Source of the DNA: Metaphire vulgaris | Taxonomy: Eukaryota; Annelida; Clitellata; Crassiclitellata; Megascolecidae | Direction: 5' to 3' | Assembly (NCBI GenBank): GCA_018105865.1 | Contig: CM030861.1 | Location: 8,336,584 to 8,400,583, forward strand | Length of the DNA: 64,000 nucleotides | Shown here: in pieces, positions 53,651 through 64,000 of the stretch | How positions within the stretch are numbered: position 1 is the stretch's first letter | Layout of the letters: every line of letters begins with the position of its first letter | Made by a program: the position numbers and the translations under genes | The notes under the pieces: model-generated | Seen by the model: the letters and a program-made list of their open reading frames with translations, nothing else | Told to the model about the DNA's origin: nothing | The model's database searches: none

Positions 53651-54188
53651 CAGTGGCGGTTCGCCGGTTCCACGTGGGCAGTGGCGGCTCTAGGATTTGG
53701 CAAGTGGGTGGGCCGTTGGGGTGGCAACTTCTAATCATGGGGGGCCAATCATTTGTTGTTTAATGTATGTAGCATTAAGAATAGGGTCCAAACTGGAAAA
53801 CCCACTGACTGCACTGGGTGGGCCAGGCACTCAATAGGGGGCACGGGCCCCCATGGCCCTCTGCATGCATGGAGCCGCCACTGCACGTGGGGGGATGAGT
53901 GGGGATGTATCCCCACCGGACTTTTTTATTTTATATTTTTTGCTTGTGAAACCTATTTTTCGGTAAAAGTTTAGTAAAACTACGGAGAAAAACTGCGGAT
54001 GACTTTTTTTGCTTGTCAACCTATTTTACAATAAAAGTGTAGTAATATTAGGATAAAAGTCCCTCTTGTCGGCCTTTTTCGGCAAAGTTTTTATTGATTT
54101 TTCTTTCTTTTTTCATCACCCCACCAACTTCCTATGAATTCGTTTCATACCCTTCTTCCCCCATCAAGAAATCCTGGAACAGCCACTG
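53651..54188. mobile_element. hAT MITE family 7 hosting a family 1 element
   Basis: CAGTGGCGGTTC...CTGGAACAGCCACTG with a family 1 insertion at 53679-53883; GCTTGTC motifs at about 53940 and 54006. Confidence 0.8.
53679..53883. mobile_element. hAT MITE family 1 nested in family 7
   Basis: Perfect target duplication CACGTGGG. The host is a CAGTGGCGGTTC element spanning 53651-54188. Confidence 0.9.
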
Positions 54189-54333
54189 CCATGGTTATAA
54201 CTGTAACTTTATTTGTACGTTTATACATTTACCATTAAGACTTTTTCTCAACTTTATAATCAGTAAATGCAAACCTAACGACACGAAGCACTTTGCATTC
54301 AAATGTTTTATCTTCAGGCATGTTATTCTTGTT

Positions 54334-54580
54334 CAGAGGCGTAGCAGCCATATGGACAACCTGGCCAAATGCCAAGGGCCCCCGACCTGCAAAGGGCCCC
54401 CGACCCGAGCCAAACAAAAAACAAAAAAAATTTCCGCAAAGTTGTAAAGTTGTCAGATCGAAAGACCGACAAGCAAAAATAAAGGTCGTCAACATTTTCG
54501 CAAACGTGTCAGATCGTCTCTGGAAAGGGCCCCCTGCCCGTTTTTCGCCAAGGGCTCCCGAGCATATTGCCACGCCACTG
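54334..54580. mobile_element. hAT MITE family 6, CAGAGGCGTAGCAG variant
   Basis: Perfect target duplication TTCTTGTT; GACAAGCAAAAATAAAGG inside. The CAAGGGCCCCCGACC repeats mimic coding sequence. Confidence 0.88.
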
Positions 54581-54700
54581 TTCTTGTTATTGTTTGCCTA
54601 TGCCACATAATATTATTTTAATAGGCTCTGCTTAATTTCAACGCTCTGTAGGCCCCCTACGGTCGAATCTTGGCAGTACTGCCAGTCAGTAATAAATCAC

Positions 54701-54783
54701 AATTAACCCCTTAACTGGGCGACTATTTGTAACTCAATGTAAAATGGACGAGCGTTACTCGGGGCACCCAGTTAAGGAGTTAA
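54701..54783. repeat. TTAACCCCTTAAC palindromic element, copy 6
   Basis: TTAACCCCTTAACTGGG...AACTCAATGTAAAATGGACG...CCCAGTTAAGGAGTTAA. Confidence 0.8.
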
Positions 54784-55007
54784 AGTCTTTAGAATATGCA
54801 CCGGGGGGGGGGCAAGCATCGAATCCCCGCCACCTCCCCCGCCCAATTATATTCCCTCATGGGTCCAAAGAATCTAGACGAAACACTGGACACTGACACC
54901 CCATGCAATTATGGGACACCTGACCCCCCGCCCCCGAATGCAAATTCCTGGGAAATAGTCTGATAGCGAGAAAGACGATCAAACGTTAATCTATAACACG
55001 TTAAAGT

Positions 55008-55428
55008 CAGTGGCGTATCCAGGAATTTGATTTGGGGTATAATGTGATTGGGGGAGGAGGGTATAATTCTACTTTGAAAATCTTAAAAAAAACACATTAA
55101 AAATTTCAAGGTAGTCTGATTTTGGGGAGTATACAGTAGCGGTTCCACCATGTTGATGACTGGGAATGCATCTCCCACCGGGGCTGCAGATGACCTTTTT
55201 TGCTTGTCAACCTATTTTCCGGTGGTTTTTTTAAATTAGTGAAAAATACTGCAAATGACCTTCTTTTTTCTTACTTGTCAGTCTTTTTTGGCAAGATTTC
55301 TACTAACTACTACTAACAATGACATTTTCTCTTGTTTTCTTGTTTTTCTTCTTCACTTTGCACCCCCACCACCAACTTCCAAATTTTTTTCTCATCCCCT
55401 CACCAAGAATTCCTGAACCGCCACTGGG

Positions 55429-55463
<35 letters not shown>

Positions 55464-55553
55464 TATATATATATATATATTCTGATGCAATTGATATATA
55501 TATATATATAATATCATCCGTCTACATATACCTCCCCGTCGCTACTTCCTCTG
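55008..55553. mobile_element. hAT MITE family 6 with nested family 7
   Basis: CAGTGGCGTATCCAGG...GTCGCTACTTCCTCTG with perfect target duplication GTTAAAGT. Confidence 0.85.
55134..55426. mobile_element. hAT MITE family 7 nested in family 6
   Basis: CAGTAGCGGTTCCACC...CTGAACCGCCACTG; flanks GGAGTATA/GGGGTATA. Confidence 0.85.
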
Positions 55554-55683
55554 GTTAAAGTGATACGACAATAGGATGCATCAATGTTCGGATGTTGTTT
55601 TTCCGGTTTAGTTTTGGTTTAACTTAGCATGATTTAAAGTGGCTTAGAAGGCATTACTGCTTTCCAGTGAAAGCCACTAGGGG

Positions 55684-55903
55684 CAGAAAGCTGCTCGAGG
55701 ATTTGGCAACTGGGGCCGTTGGGGTGGCAACTTATATGTCATGGGGCCAACCATTTGGTGTTTAATGTATGTGGCATTAAGTATAGTGTCCCAACTGGGG
55801 GCCACTGGGATTAACCAGGCACCTCAGTTAGGGGGCAATTTTAGGCCCCCTGGCCCCCCATGTTTTTTTCCGATTAGGTTTTTGTTAAACTTAGCCGCCA
55901 CTG
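55684..55903. mobile_element. hAT MITE family 1, diverged, inserted in a SINE
   Basis: Ends CAGAAAGCTGCTCGAGG and TAGCCGCCACTG; perfect target duplication ACTAGGGG. The flanking tRNA-like sequence continues at 55912. Confidence 0.82.
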
Positions 55904-55911
55904 ACTAGGGG

Positions 55912-55989
55912 CACCAAACGTACGGGGCTTGAACCCTCTCCGTCAGCCTGACGCTCCAGCACCTAACCCACTCTGCCATCTTCCGCTCC
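55912..55989 (-). mobile_element. tRNA-like SINE head
   Basis: The minus strand reads GGAGCGGAAGATGGCAGAGT, then GGGTTAGGTG (A box) and GGTTCAAGCCCC (B box). A hAT MITE is inserted in its tail (55684-55903). Confidence 0.5.
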
Positions 55990-56068
55990 ATTTGCCATTT
56001 CTTTATGTCGTTAGTCGTTAGGCCTATACTCGTTGGGTTCATAGTGACGGTTTCAAAGTTGATTGATC

Positions 56069-56240
56069 CAGTGTTTTATCCAGACCCAGAACTTTGTGGG
56101 GATTGACTTGGCTGGAGGGGAGACACACGGCTCAATGCAAAAAATTGTCACTGCTGACATTTGGGGGTGCGGAATTTTGAGGGGTCGTTTTTTTGAGGGG
56201 TGAATGGAATTTCCCCATTAGAGTCCTGGATAAAACACTG
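56069..56240. mobile_element. hAT MITE family 4
   Basis: Flanks GATTGATC/GATTGATT (7 of 8). Confidence 0.88.
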
Positions 56241-56290
56241 GATTGATTGACCGATCGTTTGATTTTTTGAAGCAATATTATTGCTATTTG

Positions 56291-56421
<131 letters not shown>

Positions 56422-56839
56422 TCTATATGCCACAAAAACGTCCGGGCAAATACGGGCAATGTCCGGGCTGCTTTGATTTCTGTCCGGGTTGAGCAAATAG
56501 ACCTAAACAATTTTAATTCGATAACAATATATCAAATTGTTGATGCAGAAAATCATACGACGACGTTCAAACATTGGTCTATTTTGACACTTGAATTGAT
56601 AAACACGAAGTAAACACTGACATTAAAAACGCATCTGTTTGGGTTGGGGTATAGTTGAGATGTTAAAGCGCTTTTGTTGTGGGCCTCAGCCTTGTTACAG
56701 CGCTATAGAAATCGTCCAAGAATGAATGAATGAATGAATTTACAATTTTCAATTAAATAATGATTGTTGTACTTGTTGAGTTGGTCAGTTAGCCTATCTG
56801 GATTCCATGCTGACTCTAGCTACGTCACTGGGCCTATGT

Positions 56840-57640
56840 AGGTCTCATCATCTTCTCCTTGCTCCTTCATGTACTGAAGTTAAGGTGACAGCATGAATTT
56901 CTTTTATCCAACCATGTCGATCCTCTGTCTTCTTGACTGCTGCCGACATCTGCAGGCCTGTCCACTCTTCCACGTCATCCGCCCATCGTCTCCCTGGTCG
57001 CCCTCTTCTTATAGTTCCCGGCATCATTCCTTGTTGGCAGTGGCGGCTCCAGGATTTGGCAAGTGGGGGGGGGAGGCGCTGGGGTGGCAATTTCTAATCA
57101 TGGAGGGCCAACCATTTGCTGTTAGGTATGTAGTATTAAGTATAGGGTCCCAACAGGGGGGCCAGGCACTCAATAGGGGCACGCCCCCCCGGACCCCCTG
57201 TGGAGCCGCCACTGCTTGTTGGACTGTCCTCTCCAAAGTTGACCTAGCGTCGCTGTTCCGCTGTACTTGCCCTAAGTATTGCAGCTTCCTTCTTCTGCAC
57301 ATGCTGAGGAACTGTCTTTCCGTGCCTGGCATTTTCAAAACCTCTTAATTCATTGTTTTTCCTATCTTTCCAACTTATGCCTTGCATGATACGTAATGAG
57401 TAGGCCTACATTTCAAAAGCTTCTATTCTTCTCTGTATGTTTCTTTTCAGAGTCCAACTTTCACGTCCATATGATGCTGTACTCCATGCGACACTCGATT
57501 ACTCTCTTCTTTGTTCTCATGCTGAATCGCTGATATTGTTGTCTTTCCAAATGTTCTTCACTTTTCTGATGTACGTAGGTCATGCCATCTAAAAACATTA
57601 AAGTAGATTTTAATTGTCTTCGCACCAACGCACTCACTAT
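56840..57640 (-). mobile_element. LINE 3' fragment interrupted by a hAT MITE
   Basis: Minus strand: RQFLSMCRRRKLQYLGQVQR, then DARSTLERTVQ, MITE, then RRGRPGRRWADDVEEWTGLQ. The upstream part to 57640 lacks an intact frame. Confidence 0.8.
57038..57214. mobile_element. hAT MITE family 1 inserted in a LINE coding region
   Basis: Perfect target duplication CTTGTTGG (57030-57037, 57215-57222). Removing it and one duplication restores the minus-strand LINE frame (ARSTLERTVQ joined to QGMMPGTIRRGR), so the uninterrupted site is known. Confidence 0.95.
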
Positions 57641-59091
57641 TTCATTGAACTTTAGCTGTCATTCACTCACGCGTGCTCTGCAGATAAGAGGCGGGTACCT
57701 CTCAATCAACTGACAACAGGCGATTATTGATTGACTAGTGTCTTTGGACAAGGGGACTATTACTCAACGTGGTTAATAATAATTATAAGCGACGTCTGAT
57801 AATCATTTGCATAGTGCAGATGCACTTTAGGCTAAGCGTGACGCGTGGCGACAGTAGACACGCCCCTCTTCTGATACCGTAATCTCCGAATTTAGTACCA
57901 GGACTGGAAAATGTGATTTTAAACCTCGGATTTTTCAAGAAGTCAAAGTTTTGGTTTTTAGGTTTTCGTTTTTAATTGATAATGAAAAATCCCATCTTTA
58001 ATGCTCTAAAAGTGTGTTACTCCTTTCAGACAGCAGAACACACGTAACAACAATATTGAGTATTCTCTTGACGTTGACATGTGGCAGAAATACAAAGAGG
58101 GGTCTATACATGTTGACATGTCAAACATTAAAACCTTAAAACCCAAAAACACTACATCTTATTCATAAAAACCTAAGATTTTCCACCATGGTTCTTACTA
58201 CACTTAATGGTTTATTATTTTTATTCAGAGAATCGTTTGTAACAACGACAATTATTACATTTAAGCGTTCTTTTAAAGATTTTCCACCAAAACCAAATCG
58301 TCATATCACAAATCACCATTTATTGCAGTGCAGTGGTATCATTCGATAACAAACCAAATTTTTTATTTCAGCATAAAATTTTTGGCTGGATATAAACGAT
58401 CATTATTGTGAGAACTATTCAACTCCTGAGCGACCTTCGACTGAAAAAATGGTACTGTAGAAATTCGCTAATAACTTTTTTTAAAAAAAAATATATAGGC
58501 AAAAGCTAGGAAATCAATATATAGGACTATTCCCAAACTGGTGGCGTCTAAGCAATTATTATTTTTAATTCAATTATAATTGTCAATATATACTAGTTTT
58601 AAAATGCATGTAGTGGTTTTAACGATGTCCTCAAAGCATTTTCACAAAGACGCTTTTTTCTCTATTTTCATTGTCTCAATACGTAATAGAAGACGCTGAC
58701 GTATCGAGGCCACGGGCGACGTTTTAATATTATATGGTAAATTAGCGGAGCGACCAATAGGAGCCACGATATTATCGACGTAGACCAAATCAACCAATAG
58801 AAAGCGTCGTTTTAACGGGAGGGCGGTGCGTTTGCGTGTCTGTGCGGATGCGTGTGCGTGTGTGACCTCTGCGTCCATTCCCGGCATCATGTGTCAACAG
58901 TTTATCTCTAATGTATTATTTAATTTTGTTTCAATTAATTTAATAAATGGCAAATACTGACCAGGTAAGATCGACGGACCGTTTAGTTGGTAATTTTTCC
59001 AGATCGCGGACCGTAGGTTTTTGGAATCGGCTTTCAAATCCTAAGTCCTGGCGTCGCTTGTTTCCAAAGGTCCACTCATCGACTTCTATAG
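57641..59091. other. Intergenic stretch left of the Academ-like element
   Basis: No exon, repeat family or RNA gene recognised. AT-rich with short GTGTGCGT runs near 58840-58865. Confidence 0.3.
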
Positions 59092-59229
59092 TAGTGCGTT
59101 GGCTTAGTGCAGAATTGTGCATTTTTGACCTACAAGCAAATTGATTACATTTTGGAATCAGCAAACAATTCTGTGTAAAATAGGATATGGCCACATCCTT
59201 GATTTTTCAAAAAATTTTACCCCTAGTCC

Positions 59230-59580
59230 CCAAACATGTAGGGTCATTGCATGATGAGTGCCCTTATATCTCGGAATTGGTGCCAGATAGGCCCCTAGTT
59301 ACTAATAGACACTAATAAAAACTAAAGGTGGAAAACTAATTGCACAACTTACATCCCCAAACCCCACCCTAACCCCTAACCCCCAAATTGCGAGTCCATA
59401 TGATGGATGTTCTTATCTCGCAATGGGTGCCATGTGAACCCTTATAAAGTTACTATTAGACCATATTGTGTAATAGAAAACTATGGGTAAACTAACCAAT
59501 GGCACCACTCATCCCCCCAAGTCCCACCCTAACCCCAAACCCCCAAGATTTGAGAGTCGATATGATGAATGCCGTTTTGT
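59230..59580. repeat. Two imperfect ~150-bp tandem repeats with CCCTAACCCC tracts
   Basis: Two diverged units each contain a CCCACCCTAACCCC tract, a TATGATGRATG segment and a TGGTGCCA/TGGGTGCCA segment. They lie downstream of the transposon gene. Confidence 0.5.
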
Positions 59581-59933
59581 TTGTTAAAAGCATTGTTGCC
59601 GTAAAAATTTGCCCTCCTCCTTTAACAGGCTGGGGACTGTCACAGTCATGATTATGACTGTGGCGAGTCTAATTTTTTTGTGTTTTTAATTTTTTTATTG
59701 TTTTATTTGGTATTTTGTTGTTGGTGAACTGCTTACTAAACCTTATTACTTTCGTACAACATCAAAATTGTGTTAATTTTGTGCGATCACATGTTATTGC
59801 GTAAAATTGTGGTGCACACAAAATATCAATCAGTGAAAGAAATCCACCAAAATAAGCTGATTAAATGGAGGCATATGTAATTAACACAAGATGATGTATA
59901 ATCAGAAGAAGCTACATTTTACTGCATTTCCCA

Positions 59934-61511
59934 TCACATTGGCACAAAGCTGTGCACAAGACTGGCTTTAACACATGTACATCTAGCTGTACAACCCTTC
60001 TTGCAAAAACACTTTACCAGTTCTCTGCTGCTTTCTGATACCTCTGGCAAAGTGCTCCAGAATGGTGACCATCTGGTACCATTGCTATGCCATCCCCAAT
60101 GCCCTGGATCATGAATGGGTATAGTTTTTGTTAGACAATGAGCCCAGCAAAGACATGCTTGATAAACTGCTCTTTTAACATGCTGAGAGAAGGCAGCTGA
60201 CGTTGGTGGAAGAGCTTCCAGTAATTTCGATTTTTTGGTAAAGAAAAATTTACGGGCTGCATCAAGCTCAAAGCATGCACTAGTACGGTCGTACATGATA
60301 ATAATGAATCTTTCCAGCTTAACATGAGATGCATGTAAGAAAGATTCAGCCGTTCCAGCACTTGTGAAACCAGATTTAACTAACAGCTGAATCCACCCAG
60401 ACCCATCTAACCAGTGACCAATCATTCTCAGCGCTGCCATCTCTATATGAAGGCCGCCCAGCATTATCACAAACTTATCTTCTCCATATGATGAGGGCCA
60501 CTGCCACTGTATTTGCTTAGCTATAGCATATAAAGGTTGATCCAGAGTAACTACTGGCACCTGACTGGGATTGACTTTCTGAACAGCTGACTGCACAACA
60601 GTAAGGCTATGTCTAATCATGGCAACAGAATTTGCATTCTCTTTGAACAATGGCAGAATTGCTGATATTGGCGGCTGAATCCTTTTGCAATGGGCCTGGT
60701 CTGCATGAAATGCAGCCCATGACATGCAATTGCTTTCATTCTCATTAACAAATGACTCGTGAGCAAAGTTCAACCATTCATATTCGGCTTTGGTTGTGTC
60801 ATTGGAGGGATCAAAGTTAAATTCTGCTTGTGGTATTTTAGGTTCAGTAGAAGGAAAAAAGCATGGTGGTACATTGGTGTAGTTTTCAGGCAAAACAATG
60901 TCTGATGCAGCATCTGATGCCGACTCAAAGGACACCACACTACTACATACAGTTACCTTTTCTACTGGAAACTGCATTAACGAAACAGCAGTCCCATGAA
61001 ATGAAGCTGATGCAGTGGTAGAACTTAAGTTATGGTCTATGTTATCGACCGCAGCCACAGTAAACAGGCCTTCATTGAGACATGGTGGACATACTATATT
61101 GTCATTTCTGTACTGCATGCAAACACTATTTGTGGATTTATTACATATCTGCAATACTCTGTCATAGCTAATGGACAGTCCAAGCTTATGACACTTGTCC
61201 ACTAATTTTTTCTTGCGTGTAGCTGAGTGCAGCATGAGTCCAACATAAATTGGTAATGGGGTTTCCTGGCATAAATTACGTCGCACAGTGTAACGCGTAC
61301 AGCCTTCAGGGGCTGGTTCTACACGTGGGCGTTTAACAGAATTAAAAACGATCAACTGTGCTATTGACAAAACTGCTTGTTGATTTAAAGATGCAGTGCA
61401 TCCTGGTCCTTCTAACAACATGTTAATAAAAGAAATCAATGACTGAGGAACTGATTTCGCTTGGCTATCAGTCTCAAAACTACCATTAAATCTATAGCTG
61501 CATGCAAACAC
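59934..61511 (-). pseudogene. Academ-like transposon protein, C-terminal open segment (525 codons, internally deleted)
   Basis: This open frame belongs to a large family of repetitive animal proteins usually annotated as uncharacterised. Recognisable stretches are FNGSFETDSQAKSVPQSL, VVTLDQPLYAIAKQIQW, FVIMLGGLHIEMAALRMIG, GWIQLLVKSGFTSAGTAESF, RFIIIMYDRTS, QHVKRAVYQA and a terminal Cys cluster CFCKKGCTARCTC. From memory, full-length relatives have several hundred more residues, with a PIN/XPG-like nuclease signature, between SFLHASHV and the RF...LYDRTS motif; here the two are fused directly, so that region appears to be deleted in frame. The Cys cluster normally continues past this stop. 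Upstream parts lie in other frames (61660-61989, 62268-62633, 62640-62737), so this is a dead copy. Confidence 0.62.
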
Positions 61512-61659
61512 AGCACTTAAACATTTTAATGGTATGCATCAATTGAAGTGCTTCCAGATCAGCATTCAGTTGATATTGATGCAATGCAAATCAACATTCT
61601 CATTAAAGGTAATTAGTACTTCTCGCCCGTGATTTACAGCTGTTAAATAGGGACAACTT

Positions 61660-61989
61660 TCAACAAACGTTCCTAAATCGGGTTGGGTGTACTTTGCTAC
61701 TTGATGATACCCCATAATTGTCTAGTTTTTCATAATATAATCTGATTAAGTTAGACAATTTAAAAACAGATGGTGTTTTCTCACTAAGTTTAGCATCTTC
61801 CATATGTGAAATAACCTCAGCCAAAGCAAGTGATTCTCCATGCAAAGCGGGATAAAATTCAAACTGGTTCGTGTCAGTGACAGATTTGTGAACTTGAGAT
61901 GCTCGTTCATACAAAGCCAAAAGGCATCCTGGGTGGTATTTTGCTTCGGTTGCGATCATGTCACCAGCTACCAATTTTCCTAAAAGCAT
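61660..61989 (-). pseudogene. Academ-like transposon protein, middle segment
   Basis: Reads LLGKLVAGDMIATEAKYHPG onward, with a Cys/His zinc-binding pattern (H-x2-C in KYHPGC). At the 3' side the frame breaks at VHPTRF; the continuation VESCPYLTAVNHGREVLITF lies in another frame, then meets stops before the 61511 segment. On the 5' side, VRECATLLGDN sits just inside the MITE junction. Confidence 0.6.
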
Positions 61990-62027
61990 GTTGTCCCCAA
62001 GTAAGGTAGCACATTCACGGACCTACA

Positions 62028-62261
62028 CAGCTGTGTGAAAAAGTCCTGCACGTTTCACGTTTCACGCTCCTCACAAACATTTTGTTGTGAGGATCCATAA
62101 GGCAATCACACAATAATTAGCAAATTCTTTACCAAAAACATCAATACCCGTTGAAATATATTGAGATTTGCATATCCTAAATCATTAATGGTTATTCAGA
62201 TATTCATAAAAAACAAAAATCCCAAAATCCTATAAACGTGCAGGACTTTTTCACACAGCTG
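62028..62261. mobile_element. Mariner-like MITE inside the Academ-like element
   Basis: Perfect terminal inverted repeats CAGCTGTGTGAAAAAGTCC...GGACTTTTTCACACAGCTG, about 234 bp, with TA next to both ends. It splits the transposon gene between VDAY and VRECATLLGDN. Confidence 0.75.
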
Positions 62262-62267
62262 TAAGCA

Positions 62268-62737
62268 TCAACCTTTTGTGTCATAACCTGCCTTAGGTCT
62301 GAACCTTCCTTCTCGCAAAAAAAAACATATTGCAGAGAATTGTATACAGACTGATCCACTTAGTCCACGAGTAATGCGTGGGATTTTTGAAACTGGTTCA
62401 GTCTCAACAATACTTGAACAATCAGAAGATTCGGCTGAATGCTTTAAAATGCGATGGACTTTTGTAGGGTGTAGTGTTTGTCTAAGACACTGTTTATGCC
62501 AGCTTGCACTATGGCGAGAACAAGTTGCTTCAATGCCATCACCTTCATCTAACATATGCAAGTTTAAGGAATGTGGCAACTGACCACAGTCCTTAAAATC
62601 GGCTATAGTTTTGGCAAGAGAACTATACCGCATCCACCATCGTTTCGTTTAGTATTAGCTGGGCAAGTGGTCTTGACCCCTTTCAACAATTTCTGACAGA
62701 AGATGCATTTATTCCAGTCAAAGTGATCCGGATTCAT
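62268..62737 (-). pseudogene. Academ-like transposon protein, N-terminal segment with two frameshifts
   Basis: The likely start is ATG at 62737 (MNPDHFDWNKCIFCQKLLKG), with a C-x2-C finger. After TKRNDGG the frame shifts by one base into RYSSLAKTIADFKDCG, LNLHMLDEGDGIEA and HSASWHKQC. A second shift lies in a run of nine T (minus strand, 62317-62325): with eight, CFFCEKEGSDLRQVMTQK would continue. Paired C-x2-C and H-x-C patterns suggest zinc binding. Confidence 0.6.
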
Positions 62738-63565
62738 TGTAACTGCAACGATATTTATTGGGTTTTTAAAAGGCCCTCAGCGACAAGATTAGAATAATTG
62801 TAGTCTCGAGCTAGCGCTACAACAATATACTTAAATATACCTTTCTGTCGTTATCAGACAAAGGTAAAAAAAGTATTTAAATACGCCTTATGAACTCGCA
62901 GCTAAAGATCATAAAATAAATTGGTTAAACTCGCTAAACGAAACATTTTAAAAATCTTATCCGACGTGTTTACTGTTTACATCAATGTTGCCAGCCAACA
63001 CTTGCTATAGCGGCGCAATCATCCCAAATTTAAGCCCAAATATGTTACTGATTAACCGTGCAAAAAGATCGTCAAATTTCTCGATTAAGTTGTACTTTTG
63101 TTCATGTGGCCATATCACATTTTCTTCTTCGTTTGACAAATAATTTATATAATATTAAATTTTGCTTGTAGGCCTTATTTGCACATTTCCATACTTTTAT
63201 GTCGCTTAGCCAACGCACTATAGCCCCACTTGTAACGTACACAAGCGCGTCAGGCGACTAGTGAAGGCCTGCGGCGGGAGTGGGGGGGGGGTCGCTGGGG
63301 TGTGTTCGAGTGGTCCTGGGCCCAGCGTCTACCCCGTCCGTGATCATCTCTTTGCGGGGTCATTCAGATTTATTTTCCCCTTTTCTGGTCCCATGTATCC
63401 GTAGAAGTGATTCATTAGTGGATAAACCTTCAAGTTGACGTTCCCACCTAATTCCCGACACTCGGTAGCTTTTGTTTGTAATAAATATCTCATTTCGAAA
63501 TATATTCCCTTGTATGCCTTCGTATTCATGCATTTTAAGTTGCCTTTTAAAGGGTTTGTATTTCA

Positions 63566-63569
<4 letters not shown>

Positions 63570-63618
<49 letters not shown>
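63570..63618. repeat. (ATT)n microsatellite
   Basis: About 16 ATT units right of the Academ-like element. Confidence 0.95.
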
Positions 63619-63619
<1 letters not shown>

Positions 63620-63861
63620 AGAGTGCTGACGTCACACTTTCCGTGCACATAAAACCTTAAATATGTGATGATATTTTACTTTCTCTTCTAATGGATGTAT
63701 TCTAGCAGACGATGTCAATGGTGTATAGTAATTATATTATACTAGGTATATGGAATTTTAAATCTCAGTTACATTCGTCATCGTTGCCAAAAGTAAAATA
63801 TCACAATGTTTCACTGCTGAAAGTTGAACGTGAAACTCGGATTTATTAAATAGAAAATTTG

Positions 63862-64000
63862 CTTGACGTAATTTATGGACGACACTTTACGGGAGGAGTC
63901 TGAGATCGGTGACATACTTTAAGGATCTGAGATTTGTGACAGGTTGTGACAGAGGGAGGATTCAAAAACTGTCAAAAAAGTGATGTACTTTATGGACAGC
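63862..64000. mobile_element. Harbinger-like MITE ends
   Basis: TTGACGTAATTTATGGACGA at 63862 and GTACTTTATGGACAGC at the window edge. Confidence 0.5.

Larger units (their letters stand above)
59092..63220 (-). mobile_element. Academ-like DNA transposon, decayed
   Basis: Ends are inverted repeats TAGTGCGTTGGCTTAG (59092) and its complement ending 63220, flanked by TAG on both sides; a longer CTATAG reading is also possible because it overlaps the TIR. Subterminal inverted matches continue: CTACAAGCAAA with TTTGCTTGTAG, and ATATGGCCACAT with ATGTGGCCATAT. The interior holds a broken minus-strand gene (62737 down to 59934). Three-bp target duplications and a Cys-rich protein of this type fit the Academ superfamily (from memory). 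The element is interrupted by a mariner-like MITE. Confidence 0.62.

Noticed and set aside
55912..55989. Functional tRNA gene
   Set aside because: A and B boxes are present but I could not pair an acceptor stem, and a MITE splits the adjoining sequence.
58642..58890. 82-codon minus-strand frame
   Set aside because: No domain, no splice context and no conservation that I can see.
59390..59560. Interstitial telomere
   Set aside because: CCCTAACCCC tracts are short, imperfect and part of a larger repeat inside the transposon.

Overview
The window is nuclear DNA of a multicellular animal. Short exons (35-370 bp) with GT/AG borders and matching phases lie in introns of about 0.5-2 kb, and the gene content is metazoan: trefoil/GH31 alpha-glucosidases, DAP1 and an EGF-like membrane protein. 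The very dense load of small transposons, the microsatellites and the gene families suggest a marine invertebrate, perhaps a non-vertebrate deuterostome, but the species cannot be fixed from sequence alone.

Layout. (1) 1-9695: 3' half of a GH31 alpha-glucosidase gene (gene A), ten exons, cut by the window edge. (2) 9696-13617: intergenic, full of MITEs, a LINE tail and a long TAA tract. (3) 13618-34762: a second GH31 gene in the same direction (gene B) with three trefoil domains and a catalytic domain spread over 22 recognised exons. The last ten exons match those of gene A almost base for base in length, so A and B are a tandem duplication. As assembled, neither reads through: A has a 1-bp deletion in one exon, and B lacks two exons either side of the catalytic DMNEPSNF exon. 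(4) 34763-40782: transposon cluster including a CR1/L2-like LINE on the minus strand. (5) 40783-44958: a complete four-exon DAP1 gene encoding 102 residues. (6) 47787-53029: a complete four-exon gene for a 409-residue single-pass membrane protein with two EGF domains and a long charged tail; I do not recognise its family. (7) 53030-59091: nested MITEs, microsatellites and a LINE end. (8) 59092-63220: a 4.1-kb DNA transposon with terminal inverted repeats and a decayed Cys-rich gene, best matched to the Academ superfamily. (9) 63221-64000: microsatellite and a Harbinger-like end.

The dominant theme is mobile DNA. More than 35 short palindromic-ended elements fall into at least ten families; over 20 copies have perfect 8-bp target duplications and CAG...CTG ends, typical of the hAT superfamily. 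Many are nested. Several families that differ at their ends share an internal motif, TTTTTTGCTTGTCA. Mobile DNA has also reshaped genes: an insertion inside an exon of gene A appears to have supplied a new splice donor, and duplications in gene B copied a splice donor and a splice acceptor.
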